A stretch of DNA of 64,000 nt from Sodalis sp. Psp (GTDB taxonomy: Bacteria; Pseudomonadota; Gammaproteobacteria; Enterobacterales; Enterobacteriaceae): the NCBI GenBank assembly GCA_024648745.1, contig JAHCVB010000002.1:138885-202884 (forward strand). Direction: 5' to 3'. Below are positions 10,235 through 20,751 of the stretch, in pieces (the stretch's first letter is position 1; the number at the start of each line of letters is the position of its first letter). Below the pieces are notes generated by a model. That model did not search any database. It worked only from the letters and a program-made list of their open reading frames with translations, and was not told the origin of the DNA. Position numbers and translations under genes: made by a program.

Positions 10235-11803
10235 ATGATGGAATTCTTAACGGACCCCTCAATCTGGGTAGGATTATTAACCCTGATCATACTGGAGATT
10301 GTGCTCGGTATTGATAACGTAGTGTTTATTGCAATTCTAGCGGACAAATTACCTCCTAAAAAGCGCGAACGCGCGCGGGTAGTCGGTCTGGCGTTAGCAC
10401 TAATCATGCATTTGGGGTTATTATCCCTAATTTCCTGGATAGTGGCGCTGACGCGTCCGTTGTTCAGTGTCGGCACTTTCTCGTTTTCCTGCCGCGACCT
10501 TGTCCTGCTACTCGGCGGAATTTTCCTGCTATTCAAGACAACCACCGAGCTGCATGAACGTCTGGAGCAGAAAGAACACGATGCCATTGCCTGCCATGGT
10601 TACATCAGCTTTTGGGCAGTAGTAGTGCAAATTGTTATCCTTGACGCAGTATTCTCTCTTGACGCAGTGATGACAGCAGTAGGCATGGTAAGCAATTTAC
10701 CGGTAATGATGATCGCAGTGATAATCGCCATGACTGTTATGCTGCTGGCCTCACGCGTCCTGACGCGTTTCGTAAACCAACACCAAACCGTAGTGGTATT
10801 GTGCTTGAGCTTCTTATTAATGATTGGCTTCAGTCTAATTGCTGAAGGATTTGGCTTTCATATTCCAAAAGGGTACCTGTATGCTGCCATAGGCTTCTCA
10901 ATCCTGATTGAGCTCTTTAACCAGATAGCGCGCCGTAACTTTATTAAAAGCCAATTCGCCAAGCCGATACGTGAACGTACCGCGGAAGCGATTTTACGGC
11001 TGATGGGCGGTAAAGTGCAGCAGGATACGCGGGAAAACGATCCTGAGGAGGTGTTTCAATACGCACACTTCGCGGAGGAGGAGTGTCATATGATTACTGG
11101 CGTACTCTCATTGGCTTCGCGCACCTTGCGCAGCATAATGACGCCACGCAATGAAATAACTTGGCTGGATTGCCAGCGTCCAGTTGAGGAGCTGCACGCG
11201 ACTCTGGTGGAGACACCGCATAATATGTTCCCGGTATGTAATGGTGAATTAGATCAATTTATTGGTATCGTGCGCGCTAAAGATTTAATGGCAGCAGTAG
11301 CCAATGGAGAGCAGATCAGAACGTACGCCGCCGCAAATCCAGCTATTGTAGTGCCTGAAACTCTGAATGTGCTTAATTTTCTAGAAGAATTACGCCGATC
11401 GAAAGGTAGTATGGTTATGGTATCCAATGAGTTCGGTGTCATTCAGGGGCTAGTGACACCATTGGATATACTAGAAGCGATTGCAGGAGAATTCCCCGAT
11501 GAGGACGAAATGCCGGAAATCGAAGTACATGAGAGCGGCTGGCTAGCAAAGGGCAGCACCGATCTGCACGCATTGCAGCAAGCACTAGACACTAAGAAAC
11601 TAGCGCGTGGACGAGGCAATATCGCCTCGCTGGCGGGATTATTGCTATCTCAGTGTGACCAAATTCCGATGAAGGATGACGTGCTGGATATCGATGAATG
11701 GCGCTTTACCATTCGACAGATGGTGGAGTACCGCATTGAGCAAGTGTGGATTGAACGTTTAGCACGGCGTCACGACAATGACAATAATAAAATAATAAAT
11801 TAA
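10235..11803 (+). CDS. yoaE: TerC/CorC-domain membrane protein YoaE
   Basis: This is a 522-residue inner-membrane protein. The N-terminal half (about residues 1-235) is a TerC-family domain with seven or so hydrophobic segments and the acidic motifs [15 protein letters not shown] and [15 protein letters not shown], typical of this metal-linked transporter family. After it come two CBS domains (about 290-420, with TPRNEITW and [18 protein letters not shown]) and a C-terminal CorC/HlyC domain (about 430-510). Length and order match E. coli YoaE (518). The homologous start may be the second ATG at 10238. The exact role is not established; TerC relatives are implicated in manganese export at membranes. 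Confidence 0.93.
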   Translation: MMEFLTDPSIWVGLLTLIILEIVLGIDNVVFIAILADKLPPKKRERARVVGLALALIMHLGLLSLISWIVALTRPLFSVGTFSFSCRDLVLLLGGIFLLFKTTTELHERLEQKEHDAIACHGYISFWAVVVQIVILDAVFSLDAVMTAVGMVSNLPVMMIAVIIAMTVMLLASRVLTRFVNQHQTVVVLCLSFLLMIGFSLIAEGFGFHIPKGYLYAAIGFSILIELFNQIARRNFIKSQFAKPIRERTAEAILRLMGGKVQQDTRENDPEEVFQYAHFAEEECHMITGVLSLASRTLRSIMTPRNEITWLDCQRPVEELHATLVETPHNMFPVCNGELDQFIGIVRAKDLMAAVANGEQIRTYAAANPAIVVPETLNVLNFLEELRRSKGSMVMVSNEFGVIQGLVTPLDILEAIAGEFPDEDEMPEIEVHESGWLAKGSTDLHALQQALDTKKLARGRGNIASLAGLLLSQCDQIPMKDDVLDIDEWRFTIRQMVEYRIEQVWIERLARRHDNDNNKIIN

Positions 11804-12248
11804 AGATAAACAACCTCAACCATGTACTTTCTGTATCAGCACAGTTTATTAATCACGTTGTCATTACATCTTAACATCTTATTGCTAGGCTGACACAGGG
11901 CGCTTCCTAGTATTTGACATTCACATCTTTTCTCGTATTATATGCGATTTTAATAACCTGTATTCCAGTGATATTCACGAATCGTTAATCATTTTCACTA
12001 AAGTTCACTGAAGCAATCGCATTGCGCTAAGTCCAACACCATCAATCGAAATGGAAACACCCAATCCGGACCGGATTCCGACCGGATCGCCTGTCAGGGA
12101 TTTTGTGCTCCCATGCTGGGCCGATCAGCTTACCCGCCATAATGCCATCTAAAAGAAAAAACCTACTCTGGATGAAGATTTATTAGTCACCAGTATCTAA
12201 CAATAAATGATAAACTCCGTCAGTCACGATAAACATTCAGCGACGATT
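11804..12248. other. eroded spacer holding an sdaA remnant
   Basis: This lies between yoaE and the end of pabB. By ancestral order it should hold nudL and sdaA on the minus strand. A short sdaA match at 11995-12146 is listed separately. Nothing of nudL was recognised. Confidence 0.55.
11995..12146 (-). pseudogene. sdaA: fragment of L-serine dehydratase SdaA
   Basis: Read on the minus strand, the sequence preserves pieces of the C-terminal part of SdaA, an iron-sulfur L-serine deaminase. There is a stretch corresponding to IGMEHNLGLTCDPV (CATGGGAGCACAA then CTGACAGGCGATCCGGTC), then, after an altered insert, one corresponding to ERNAIASV (AGCGCAATGCGATTGCTTCAGTG). The cysteine of LTCDPV has become glycine and stops follow. 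Its place downstream of pabB is the sdaA position in E. coli. Loss of serine deamination fits a symbiont that does not burn amino acids. Confidence 0.7.
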
Positions 12249-13610
12249 TCAGGCACACAGCTGTTCCAGCGGCAACAGCAAAGAGGCTGCTTTAGATAGC
12301 GTTTCTTGATATTCCGTTTCCTCGTCGCTATCAGCAACAATACCGCCGCCAACGGCACAGTAAACGTGTTTATTGTCCACCAGCAACGTGCGGATAGCTA
12401 TGTTGGCATCCATCGCGCCGCAACAGCTGAGATAGCCAATGCTGCCACACCAAGCGCTACGGCGCTGTGGTTCGAGCTGTTCAAGAATTTCCATTGCTCG
12501 CACTTTTGGTGCACCAGTAATGGAGCCGCCTGGAAAGCATGCACGCAACAATTCACAGGCGGTGCGATCTTCTGGCAGTATAGCGGTGATGGTACTTACC
12601 ATATGGTGCACCGCCGCAAACGACTCAACAGCAAACAATGATGGCACACGTACGCTGCCTGGTTGTGCTACCCGGCCAATATCGTTACGCAATAAGTCGA
12701 CGATCATCAGGTTTTCTGCCTGATCTTTGGGAGAAGTAGCCAGCCGCATCATCTGCTGGCGATTAGTTGCCGCGTCTACTAGCTGCGGTAAGGTGCCTTT
12801 AATTGGGCTAGCTTGTATCTCGGCACCACGCACGCGTAAAAACCGTTCCGGGGACAGACTTAGCACCGCCTGTTCTGCCAAGCGAATGAATGCGGAGAAA
12901 GGCGCGGGGTTATGGGCCAACAAATGACAGAACGCTAGCCATTCGTCACCGGAGTAGGGCGCGTTAAAGCGCTGCGCTAGACAGACCTGGTAACATTCTC
13001 CCGCCAGCAAATGCTGCTGAATTCGGCGGAATTTCTTGCCATATTCGGCACGAGTCATATTGGCACGCCAGGGACCACACAGATGAAATGGCTCCAGAGG
13101 CGGCATTATTGCTCTGCTCAGCCAGTTTAGCAGTGGCATAGGATCGTCATGACTGACCAGAGTAAGTGTTAGGCGCTGGTGATCGGCAATAATTGCCCAG
13201 CGATAGATTCCCACTGCCATATCCGGTAGATGCAGATCCGATTGCGCCAGGGTTGGTAATGTTTCAATACGTCGAGCAAGATCATAGCCAAAAAACCCGA
13301 GCGCTCCTCCCTGAAAAGGAAAAAGTGCCTGTGTTGCCGCTTCCATGCCCGCTGCCATCAGCTGCTGCTGTACTAACGTAAAAGGGTCATCGTCACTGAA
13401 CTGGCTTTGCTTGTTATGGTGGATCTCGGTGGTGCCGTTACGCGTCACTAGCGTCACCACTGGTGCAGCGACCAGAATATCGAAGCGACTTTCGGAATGA
13501 TCGCGATGGCCAGAATGTAGCAGAATCGACCAAGGGTGACCAGCCAGAGGGGCGAAGAGCTCTAGTCCGGCGTTAGGTTGGTAAGGTAATGCTGTCAGGT
13601 GTAGCTGCAT
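12249..13610 (-). CDS. pabB: aminodeoxychorismate synthase component I PabB
   Basis: PabB converts chorismate and ammonia (supplied by PabA) to 4-amino-4-deoxychorismate, the first step to p-aminobenzoate and folate. The protein has 453 residues, the same length as in E. coli. It shows the chorismate-binding fold: GGALGFFGYDL in the N-terminal half, the conserved lysine motif ASPIKGTLPQ, NLMIVDLLRNDIGRVA, and the C-terminal signature CFPGGSITGAPKVRAMEIL. No break is visible. pabA and pabC are not in this window. Keeping pabB implies local folate synthesis. Confidence 0.96.
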   Translation of the reverse strand: MQLHLTALPYQPNAGLELFAPLAGHPWSILLHSGHRDHSESRFDILVAAPVVTLVTRNGTTEIHHNKQSQFSDDDPFTLVQQQLMAAGMEAATQALFPFQGGALGFFGYDLARRIETLPTLAQSDLHLPDMAVGIYRWAIIADHQRLTLTLVSHDDPMPLLNWLSRAIMPPLEPFHLCGPWRANMTRAEYGKKFRRIQQHLLAGECYQVCLAQRFNAPYSGDEWLAFCHLLAHNPAPFSAFIRLAEQAVLSLSPERFLRVRGAEIQASPIKGTLPQLVDAATNRQQMMRLATSPKDQAENLMIVDLLRNDIGRVAQPGSVRVPSLFAVESFAAVHHMVSTITAILPEDRTACELLRACFPGGSITGAPKVRAMEILEQLEPQRRSAWCGSIGYLSCCGAMDANIAIRTLLVDNKHVYCAVGGGIVADSDEETEYQETLSKAASLLLPLEQLCA

Positions 13611-14121
13611 CGGAAATTCCTGTTAACGAACGATAATACAGTGGGCTATCAGCTAGCGATCGTAATGAAAATATGATAAAGCCATAGTACATATACCAGT
13701 CATTAGTGTATAATTTCAAGCTGTAACATATATTAACTTATCGTAATGTATTAAAAATTTGATAGATAGCAACATGATCAATCCGGTGAACCCCAGGTAT
13801 CATGTGAGTTGAGACCAGCCACATCGTCACTAGAATGACGGCAATATTTAAAAGTTGCCACCTTGCGTGGCAGGGTCCTTTGTAGAAACACAGAATCTCT
13901 GAAACGACTATCACTAAAATAAATAGTGCTATCTGGCTTATCTGCAAGATAACCGCAGAATGTTGAACTATCTGCGATCAACAATGCATATTTGTCTACG
14001 AGACGTCCTCTGCTCTCTGGGACGGATCAACTTTTTCCAACCGGTGACTGAGTATTATATTCTTATTTATTGCAGGTATATTATAACTTAATTCACTTAT
14101 TTTACTTCGCCTGAGATTAAT
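13611..14121. other. eroded spacer between pabB and tsaB
   Basis: yoaH and yoaA would be expected here; neither is recognisable. A 69-codon minus-strand frame (13738-13947) encodes a peptide with two hydrophobic stretches, but it has no family resemblance I know and no convincing ribosome-binding site. Confidence 0.5.
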
Positions 14122-14826
14122 ATGTCTACCAGAATTTTAGCTCTTGATACCGCAACTGAAGCCTGCTCTGCCGCACTAATGCTTGACGAGAATAGTGTTT
14201 CTGAGCGTTTTATCATCACTCCTCGGGAACATACACAACGCATTCTTCCGATGGTAGACAACCTGTTAGCAGAGGCTGGTATTACGCTTAACGATTTGGA
14301 TGCACTAGCATTTAGTTGTGGCCCAGGCAGTTTTACTGGCGTAAGGATTAGTATCGGTGTTGCACAGGGGCTGGCGTTGGGGGCAGGTTTGCCTCTGATC
14401 AGCGTCTCAACGCTGGCAGTGCTAGCCGAGGGCGCCTGGCGACAAATAGGCGTTAGCCAGGTGCTTACCGCCATTGACGCACGCATGGGATCAGTCTATT
14501 GGGCGCGGTACCAGCGCCAGGCAGCAGGCGTGTGGCTAGGCAGAGATAGTGAAGCGGTGCTAGCTCCTGAGGAACTGGCAGCACAGACTGTCGATCTGAC
14601 AGGATGCTGGGCCATTGCCGGTACTGGCTGGCAAACTTATCCGTTGCTTATTGATAATGATCTGGTTCAGCTCATACCCGGACACACTCTGCTACCAAGC
14701 GCACGTGACATGCTGCCGCTGGCATTTCATTACTACCATCATGGTGGCGCCAGGTCGGTTGAATATGCTGAGCCGGCTTATTTACGTAATGAGGTGGCAT
14801 GGAAAAAATTACCCGGTCGAGACTAA
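14122..14826 (+). CDS. tsaB: tRNA t6A37 synthesis protein TsaB
   Basis: TsaB is the scaffold partner of TsaD and TsaE in making N6-threonylcarbamoyladenosine at position 37 of ANN-decoding tRNAs, an essential modification in E. coli. The 234-residue protein (E. coli 231) shows the ASKHA-type N-terminus ILALDTATEACSAAL, the segment PREHTQRILPMVDNLL, and SCGPGSFTGVRISIGVAQGLA. It begins with ATG at 14122 after a CGCCTGAG sequence. yoaA, its usual upstream neighbour, is gone. The coding sequence shows no damage. Confidence 0.96.
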   Translation: MSTRILALDTATEACSAALMLDENSVSERFIITPREHTQRILPMVDNLLAEAGITLNDLDALAFSCGPGSFTGVRISIGVAQGLALGAGLPLISVSTLAVLAEGAWRQIGVSQVLTAIDARMGSVYWARYQRQAAGVWLGRDSEAVLAPEELAAQTVDLTGCWAIAGTGWQTYPLLIDNDLVQLIPGHTLLPSARDMLPLAFHYYHHGGARSVEYAEPAYLRNEVAWKKLPGRD

Positions 14827-16213
14827 GTGGAAAACTTTGCCAGCTGGTTATTTTTAACCATTAACCAATAGCTTTTAGTCATATTTATTTTTCGCCAGTC
14901 GATGTCAGTCAACTTCTGGTTCTAGCGATGTTGACGCTTACGGAAATATATTTACTCTCCTGGAGTAATGTCGTAGAGAAATGTAGTACACCACATTCAT
15001 GATGTGGTGTAGCTCTTTTATAAAGATTATTACCACCTCTTCAATAATGACGAGGTATCGATGGCACATCAGTTGCTTATTGCTCGGATTAGTGATTTTG
15101 TCGAATTAACTAATCTTAAAGGACAGATGGCCACGGTCATTAATCCGATTACCAGTACCAATTAAGGAGCATTTAGGAAAACGATACAGCAGAACCGCTA
15201 TCACGTATGTGATGGCGGCGCGAAAACCAGTACCACTCCCACAGTTGCGCTTATTCGGTTAGCTTCTAAAGTCGAGAGGCTTATTATACCTTGTATTACA
15301 AGGACACTGCTCAAATCAGTAGATATCGATCCGCTGGACATGACTAATTAGCAACCTTAGCAAGAATCTAGAAATATTCTGTTACAGTTTTTAGAAATGC
15401 CAGCGCTTAATGATCAATATCCAGTTCTTGGTGACCTCTAGCTGACTAAGTGTTTTTCTGCTTGTCTTACTGGGTTGATCAGAAATGCTACAGGTCACGC
15501 TAGATTAAGACTAACAATCCCGACAACTAGCTGGGATGACCACTCAGTTAATGGTATGTGACTTATATGACTACCGACGTTTATTGGCATTACCGATGTT
15601 ACATAAGCTAATAACGAAAATTTGACATGCAAGGCGGACTAATCCCGCTAAGATGTACAGCAATTTGCTTGCTTAGTGGCAGCATGATATGGCTGATATT
15701 AAATTCTTTCCATGTTTTTCAATGTCTAAATAGCTACACAGGTGAGCAAGAAAGATCTGTAGCAAACGCTTTCTAACAGCGGCCCTTGAAATTTTCTTTC
15801 ATGGCTAGATGATACTACCGTTGGCGCAGAAGGGGCAGGTATCCTGCTAGAGTCAGTATTGAAACTTTATTGATCATCTTGGATTACTAGACGTTGAATG
15901 CCCCGTAAAGAGCAGAATCAAGTAGGGCGCTGCCTAGACTGAAATCCCGTGTCAAACTAGATGATATCTTGATGTGTAAGGAATAACGTTGTATACACGA
16001 CAATTGGAATTAGTGAGATCGCCTAGTAAGACGCGCTGTTTGGATTTACTGGAGGAGATGTTACGTCTAAGAAAGCCTCAGACAAAACGCCACACTAGAC
16101 AAGCGTGAACAGTGCTTATAATAGATCACTTTTGCAGCAGATGAAGGCTTCAGGGCATTTGATATGCCCATGGATTATCTCACGGCCCCATAGACAACAA
16201 GAGGCGCTAACTG
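14827..16213. other. eroded spacer between tsaB and minE
   Basis: In Serratia/Yersinia-type genomes slp (yeaY), fadD and rnd lie here. I could not align any frame to them. Coding-like patches remain, for example an open stretch from ATG 15061, and 15205-15350, but several stops interrupt them and I cannot name them. A perfect hairpin at 14987-15011 is listed separately. Confidence 0.5.
14987..15011 (+). terminator. candidate terminator hairpin downstream of tsaB
   Basis: A perfect 10-bp stem (TACACCACAT and its complement) with a 5-base loop is followed by GCTCTTTTATA. The stem is strong enough for a Rho-independent terminator, but the T-run is short and the hairpin lies 160 bases after the tsaB stop, so it may have served a lost gene. 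Confidence 0.4.
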
Positions 16214-16486
16214 TTATCTATTAGGTATTTTTCCTGTTTTCGGAAGTGTTACATTTAATTCCAGGATGGAGATATCTCCATCTTTTTTTTCTAGTTGAAC
16301 TGAGAGCATATCAGGATCGATTTGCACGTATTTATTAATAACTTCAATCAGGTCGTATTTCAGCTGAGATAGATAATAAGGATCGTTATCGCTTCTGCGT
16401 TGTTCAGCAACGATGATCTGCAGCCGTTCCTTGGCTGTATTAGCTGTTGTTTTTTTACTGGAGATAAAAAAATCAAGTAATACCAT
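16214..16486 (-). CDS. minE: cell division topological factor MinE
   Basis: MinE stimulates the MinD ATPase and drives the pole-to-pole oscillation that keeps FtsZ rings at mid-cell. The 90-residue protein (E. coli 88) has the N-terminal amphipathic membrane-targeting segment LLDFFI, the MinD-binding region [17 protein letters not shown], and the C-terminal topological-specificity domain with [20 protein letters not shown]. It starts 3 bases after the minD stop, so the three min genes form one operon, minCDE. Intact. Confidence 0.97.
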   Translation of the reverse strand: MVLLDFFISSKKTTANTAKERLQIIVAEQRRSDNDPYYLSQLKYDLIEVINKYVQIDPDMLSVQLEKKDGDISILELNVTLPKTGKIPNR

Positions 16487-16489
16487 AGG

Positions 16490-17302
16490 TTATCCCCTAA
16501 ATAGGCGTTTCAGGAATCCCTTTTTCTCTTCTTCGATGAAGCGAAAGGGGCGTTCTTCTCCTAACAAGCGATTAACCATATCTGAATAAGCCTGGCCAGC
16601 ATCAGACTTTACATCGAGAATTACCGGTTCACCCTGATTGGAGGCCCGTAATACCGATTGATCCTCAGGAATCACACCTACCAGAGGGATTCTAAGAATT
16701 TCAATGACATCTTCCATGCTGAGCATATCGCCTCGACTGACACGCTCCGGATTGTAACGTGTCAGCAGCAGATGCTCTTTAACGGACTCTAGGCCGTTTT
16801 CAGCACGACGAGACTTGGAAGACAAGATGCCCAGAATACGGTCTGAGTCACGTACTGACGAAACTTCTGGGTTAGTGGTAATAATCGCTTCATCGGCGAA
16901 ATATAGCGCCATCAGTGCGCCGGTTTCAATGCCGGCCGGTGAATCACAGACTACACAATCGAAATTCATCGCACTTAAATCATTCAATACCTTTTCCACA
17001 CCGTCACGAGTTAGTGCACCTTTATCCCGTGTCTGAGATGCCGGTAGGATATACAAGTTCTCAGTGCGTTTGTCTTTAATCAGCGCCTGGTTGAGCGTAG
17101 CTTCGCCATGAATAACATTAACAAAGTCATACACCACTCGACGCTCGCAGCCCATAATCAAATCGAGGTTTCGTAGACCGATATCAAAATCGATTACCAC
17201 AGTTTTTTTCATGTTGTAGGCTAAGCCAGTGGCGATGGCCGCACTCGATGTGGTCTTGCCAACTCCACCTTTACCAGAAGTAACGACTATAATGCGTGCC
17301 AT
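16490..17302 (-). CDS. minD: septum site-determining ATPase MinD
   Basis: MinD is a membrane-associated ParA-type ATPase that recruits MinC to the poles. I start it at ATG 17302, which gives MARIIVVTSGKGGVGKTTSS at the N-terminus and 270 residues, exactly the E. coli length; the longer frame upstream adds unrelated residues. The deviant Walker A (GKGGVGKTT), the switch segment VVIDFDIGLRNLD, Walker B region CVVCDSPAGIETGA and the C-terminal amphipathic membrane helix (EEKKGFLKRLF) are all present. It is between minC (23-base gap) and minE (3-base gap). Confidence 0.98.
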   Translation of the reverse strand: MARIIVVTSGKGGVGKTTSSAAIATGLAYNMKKTVVIDFDIGLRNLDLIMGCERRVVYDFVNVIHGEATLNQALIKDKRTENLYILPASQTRDKGALTRDGVEKVLNDLSAMNFDCVVCDSPAGIETGALMALYFADEAIITTNPEVSSVRDSDRILGILSSKSRRAENGLESVKEHLLLTRYNPERVSRGDMLSMEDVIEILRIPLVGVIPEDQSVLRASNQGEPVILDVKSDAGQAYSDMVNRLLGEERPFRFIEEEKKGFLKRLFRG

Positions 17303-17325
17303 AAATGAATTCCTTGTTCTAAGGA

Positions 17326-17982
17326 TTAAAGTAAAGGGTAAATGGTAAGCATACCATCCTGCAGACACAACCGCGCGGCTTTTCCTGAATATTCAGACGG
17401 GATTTGATCGCTTAGCCAATATTGACCGGCAATAGATACGAGTTCTGGAGAGAGATGAGTGCAGAAAATTTGGCATTCTCCGTCACCAAAAGCACCAGCT
17501 AGCGCACGGCCACACATCATGCCATAAATATGTATATTGCCACTGGCAATAAGCTCAGCACCGGCGCTGACATTGCTAGTGACGATCAAATCACTGTTGT
17601 AAGCGTAAATCTGCTGTCCGGAGCGCACAGGAGTATTGATAAGCCGCGTTTTCTCAACAGCGGGGACAACGCTGTGTTTCAGTACCTTTCCTTCGGTTAA
17701 AATCGGCAATCCACTACGAACAATCGCCTGCTTCAGTTTACTATCGCTGCAACCGCTGACGCCGACCACATGTAGACCTGTGGCCAGCACCGCTTGTGAC
17801 AATTCCTGCCAGCAGGCTTCATGGCCAAGGCTGGAAACATTGATTACAACTGGCGCATTTTTTAAAAATCCAGGTGCTTGCTCAATTTTTTTTGCTATCG
17901 CCAGGCGGATTTTCTCTGGCTGTGCATCATAAACATGAATTACTGATAAAGTAAAATTACTGCCTTTCAACTCAATAGGCAT
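17326..17982 (-). CDS. minC: septum formation inhibitor MinC
   Basis: MinC blocks FtsZ polymerisation away from mid-cell. I choose ATG 17982 because it gives [19 protein letters not shown], matching the E. coli start region; 218 residues result (E. coli 231). The N-terminal FtsZ-inhibiting domain covers about 1-105 and the C-terminal beta-helical MinD-binding domain about 115-218, with [11 protein letters not shown] and the RALAGAFGD loop. The inter-domain linker is shorter than in E. coli, which accounts for the length difference. First gene of minCDE. Confidence 0.96.
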   Translation of the reverse strand: MPIELKGSNFTLSVIHVYDAQPEKIRLAIAKKIEQAPGFLKNAPVVINVSSLGHEACWQELSQAVLATGLHVVGVSGCSDSKLKQAIVRSGLPILTEGKVLKHSVVPAVEKTRLINTPVRSGQQIYAYNSDLIVTSNVSAGAELIASGNIHIYGMMCGRALAGAFGDGECQIFCTHLSPELVSIAGQYWLSDQIPSEYSGKAARLCLQDGMLTIYPLL

Positions 17983-19281
17983 TTTTTGACATCTATTATT
18001 CTGACTCAGTCGTAGCACGTGTATTTTCCCAATTCGTTATGGGAATAGGGAATGACATTTTATAGTACTATATTATAGTGACAGTTATATACAGGCAAGA
18101 TACCAAACCGTATTTAAATAGAGTAAAATACGTCTATGTAATCTACAGAGTTAAAACAGAATTAAACCTAATTTATTATCGAAAAATATGATTTTTCCGT
18201 GTTCTGGGTAACTTAGAACCTTATTTTAGGTACGCCGTTATTCTTAATGATTTTATCCTTAGGTGGTAGTAGAAATTCGCGTCTACAAATATGAAAAAGC
18301 TCTACCTTCAACTTCCTACTAGGAAGTTGATTGATATTATACCAATAAGATATAAAGATACTGATTATTAATCCATATTTTGACTGACGAATCAAGCAAC
18401 CAGTTATCGCTGAGTTAGGCCAATGAGATTGGACGTCATTACATGTCCTACGCACTCTTTAATTCATTAATGACAAAGTCCGCTACTACTTGCTGGCAGG
18501 TAGTGTTTTGTTCATCCATTTAGTTACACAAATCACCGATTGACATTAAAGAAAAACCTGTAGGTTATCTCTATTGCATCATGTGGCGTATGATATAAAC
18601 GTTAAATAAGTAAATAAAACATTAAAATAGAAATTGATAAAATGCACTAATAAATTACCTAGTCAACAAATTAGTATGCGTTGACCAGTGTCTATTGTGA
18701 TCCTAAAATATAGGACACCCTCCTAATCAGTGAGTCGATATTGTTTATCCTTAAAATTACTGTGCAATATTTGTTAGTCTATCGTGACCAAGACCGATCT
18801 GGGGCAGATACATCATAAAATTGAAATAGTGATGCCGATTAGCCTGTCTGAAACAAATGTATTTGATAAGGGGATATTCTTAAGTTACTTTACTCAGCTA
18901 CTTTTGACAACTGTGTAAGTTTGTTATTCTAAATACCAGTACTCTCTATACTTTTGTGGTGTGAAAGTTATTACTACTAGACGGTAGTAGAGTCAATGTA
19001 TTAGCGTTGTTTGTAGCCAGAAACTAAAATAGTTTCTCCTTAATTTCGAGAAACAAAATAACTTGCTCATTATCACGTACAACAAACCTATCGTCAATGA
19101 TTTTAGACGGCTTATCGAATAATATTTGAAATCGATGGATCTGGATTGTTATATTTCGTCTACTTTATCTCCAAAATAATGCGGTCATTATCCTCATCGG
19201 TAATTAAAGTAACTGATAAATTTTACACTCCAATAGCAGAAGTGCTTCGATCGGAACCTTGTATACCCTATTCTTTTGCTT
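17983..19281. other. eroded spacer between minC and dsbB
   Basis: This 1.3-kb AT-rich stretch has no frame I can assign. ycgL/ycgN-type genes would be expected next to minC. A near-perfect palindrome at 18308-18330 is listed separately. Confidence 0.55.
18308..18330. repeat. 23-bp palindrome with one central base
   Basis: Two 11-base arms (TCAACTTCCTA and its exact reverse complement) flank a single C. With only a one-base spacer it cannot be a normal RNA hairpin of full length, so a DNA site for a dimeric protein is more natural. It lies about 325 bases upstream of minC in spacer that otherwise shows no order. Function unknown. Confidence 0.45.
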
Positions 19282-19812
19282 TCAGCGAGTGAAAAGGTTA
19301 CATTTAAGTGAGCAGAAAAAATTTGCGATCAGAACAATCACCGCCACTGCCAGATAGGTGCTGAAGATGACTATCATCCATTGTGGCATTTCCAGAGAAA
19401 AAAAACGCCATTGTCGGGCAGCACAATCGCCATTGGCACTGAACACTGACGGCAGCCATTTATCCAATGGAAACCAGATGGGAAAACTGACAAAGAAGTC
19501 GCAAGTAACGAACGGAGAAGGATGGAGTTGGATATCAGTGTGTTTTATTGCTAACAGCAAGCCCTGCCAGGCGCTGTAAAGCCAAACCGCCAAGCCAACG
19601 AAACGCAGTGGTGTCGCGGGAGCAATTGCACCTACCAGACCAGCGGCAACAATACCAAACAAAGCGCAGCGTTGATAAATACACAAAACACAGGGCTTCA
19701 GCAATACTACATGATGGAAGTAAAGCGCAATCAGTTCCAATACACAGGCGGTTAGTAACAATAGTAACCAGGCTTTGCGGTTTTTGAAGCAGCGATTTAA
19801 TAATTGTATCAT
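19282..19812 (-). CDS. dsbB: disulfide bond oxidoreductase DsbB
   Basis: DsbB is the inner-membrane quinone-linked enzyme that reoxidises DsbA. The protein has 176 residues, as in E. coli, with four membrane helices. Both redox pairs are kept: CVLC in [11 protein letters not shown] for the first periplasmic loop, and the cysteines in [10 protein letters not shown] and [10 protein letters not shown] for the second. nhaB, normally upstream, is gone. dsbA is not in the window. Function looks preserved. Confidence 0.97.
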   Translation of the reverse strand: MIQLLNRCFKNRKAWLLLLLTACVLELIALYFHHVVLLKPCVLCIYQRCALFGIVAAGLVGAIAPATPLRFVGLAVWLYSAWQGLLLAIKHTDIQLHPSPFVTCDFFVSFPIWFPLDKWLPSVFSANGDCAARQWRFFSLEMPQWMIVIFSTYLAVAVIVLIANFFCSLKCNLFTR

Positions 19813-20499
19813 AGAAAGTTACCTAGAGCAGTTAAGTGACATATGAAATAGGTATTCTAAATTAAAAAATAACAGATACCAGCGACTTTTCCATAAAGTG
19901 CACCTTAACAGAGCGCCATTTTACTATTTATTATAGAAGTCATCTTGAGTGTATACTGATTGAAAAGTTATTCCTATCGACCATTGATAGCCATTTATAG
20001 TAAATGAAGGCACTTAGGTGATTATGCTTGGTTTTAGCTAGCCTTAAAACCAACACAGACAATACCCGGAGCAATATTTCCTGGTTGTACCTTAATTGTC
20101 TAAAACCCGTCCGTCGATAGTTCACTAATGCCTATGGAAATTGCGATTCTTCCATCGTTTACAAATTACAATTCTGTACGTCTATACCTATATTGTGATG
20201 ATATTAAGTTTTGTATTTCACCACGATGGTGATGTGGTATTTATTCTAATCTGAAATACTAATTACTACAATTTCTTGAGCAGATGAAGCAGAGAGATTA
20301 TCGGTTTCCATCACCATACTTGGTAGAGCTTACTACAGTGTGATAATCACTCATTTTGATCAGCGCTTGAGTCAGATAAATTAGTTAAAGAAAATAATTA
20401 GTTTCCCATGAAGAGTGACTGCCAAAATGGCAGCTAATCCTTGGAATAGTAGTACGTGATTTATTTCTCGCCAGTGATTATTTAGACAACAAGTGACAG
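19813..20499. other. eroded spacer between dsbB and the dadA remnant
   Basis: nhaB, fadR and spoVR are expected here by gene order; I could not recognise any of them. Only short open frames occur, none convincing. Confidence 0.5.
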
Positions 20500-20690
20500 T
20501 CTGAACTAGACTGTGGTGATGCTCCAGAAGACACCCCGTTGGAGGTACTACTCTGTTAAACATCAAGACATACCATGCTCGGTTGGATGATGTAGTGCAG
20601 CTCAGACGTCTGCTAGCAAATATTAGCACCAGGTGAGTGCTGGAAATCCATGGTGATGATCTATCTACCAAACATATACGCTTGAATTTA
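20500..20690 (+). pseudogene. dadA: C-terminal remnant of D-amino-acid dehydrogenase DadA
   Basis: Just upstream of dadX the plus strand keeps, in shifting frames, three blocks of the DadA C-terminus. One resembles MTPDGTPVVG (here APEDTPLE). The second is HGTLGWTMACGSGQLL (here HTMLGWMM, stop, CSS). The third is the EIRTDDLS-type block (here EIHGDDLS). In-frame stops and at least one frameshift make it non-functional. dadA immediately before dadX is the normal enterobacterial order, so D-alanine catabolism has been lost while the racemase was kept. Confidence 0.72.
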
Positions 20691-20751
20691 ACGCTGCCAC
20701 AAGATGGTTTTAAGGCCACATCATTTATTTAATAATTAAGGAGTGATCTTC

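Noticed and set aside
10047..10238. 63-codon frame directly upstream of yoaE as a leader peptide
   Set aside because: It overlaps the yoaE start, has no Shine-Dalgarno and no recognisable regulatory codon run.
13738..13947. 69-codon minus-strand frame with two hydrophobic stretches, possibly a small membrane protein
   Set aside because: No similarity to a known small protein, no clear ribosome-binding site, and AT-rich spacer easily gives hydrophobic open frames.
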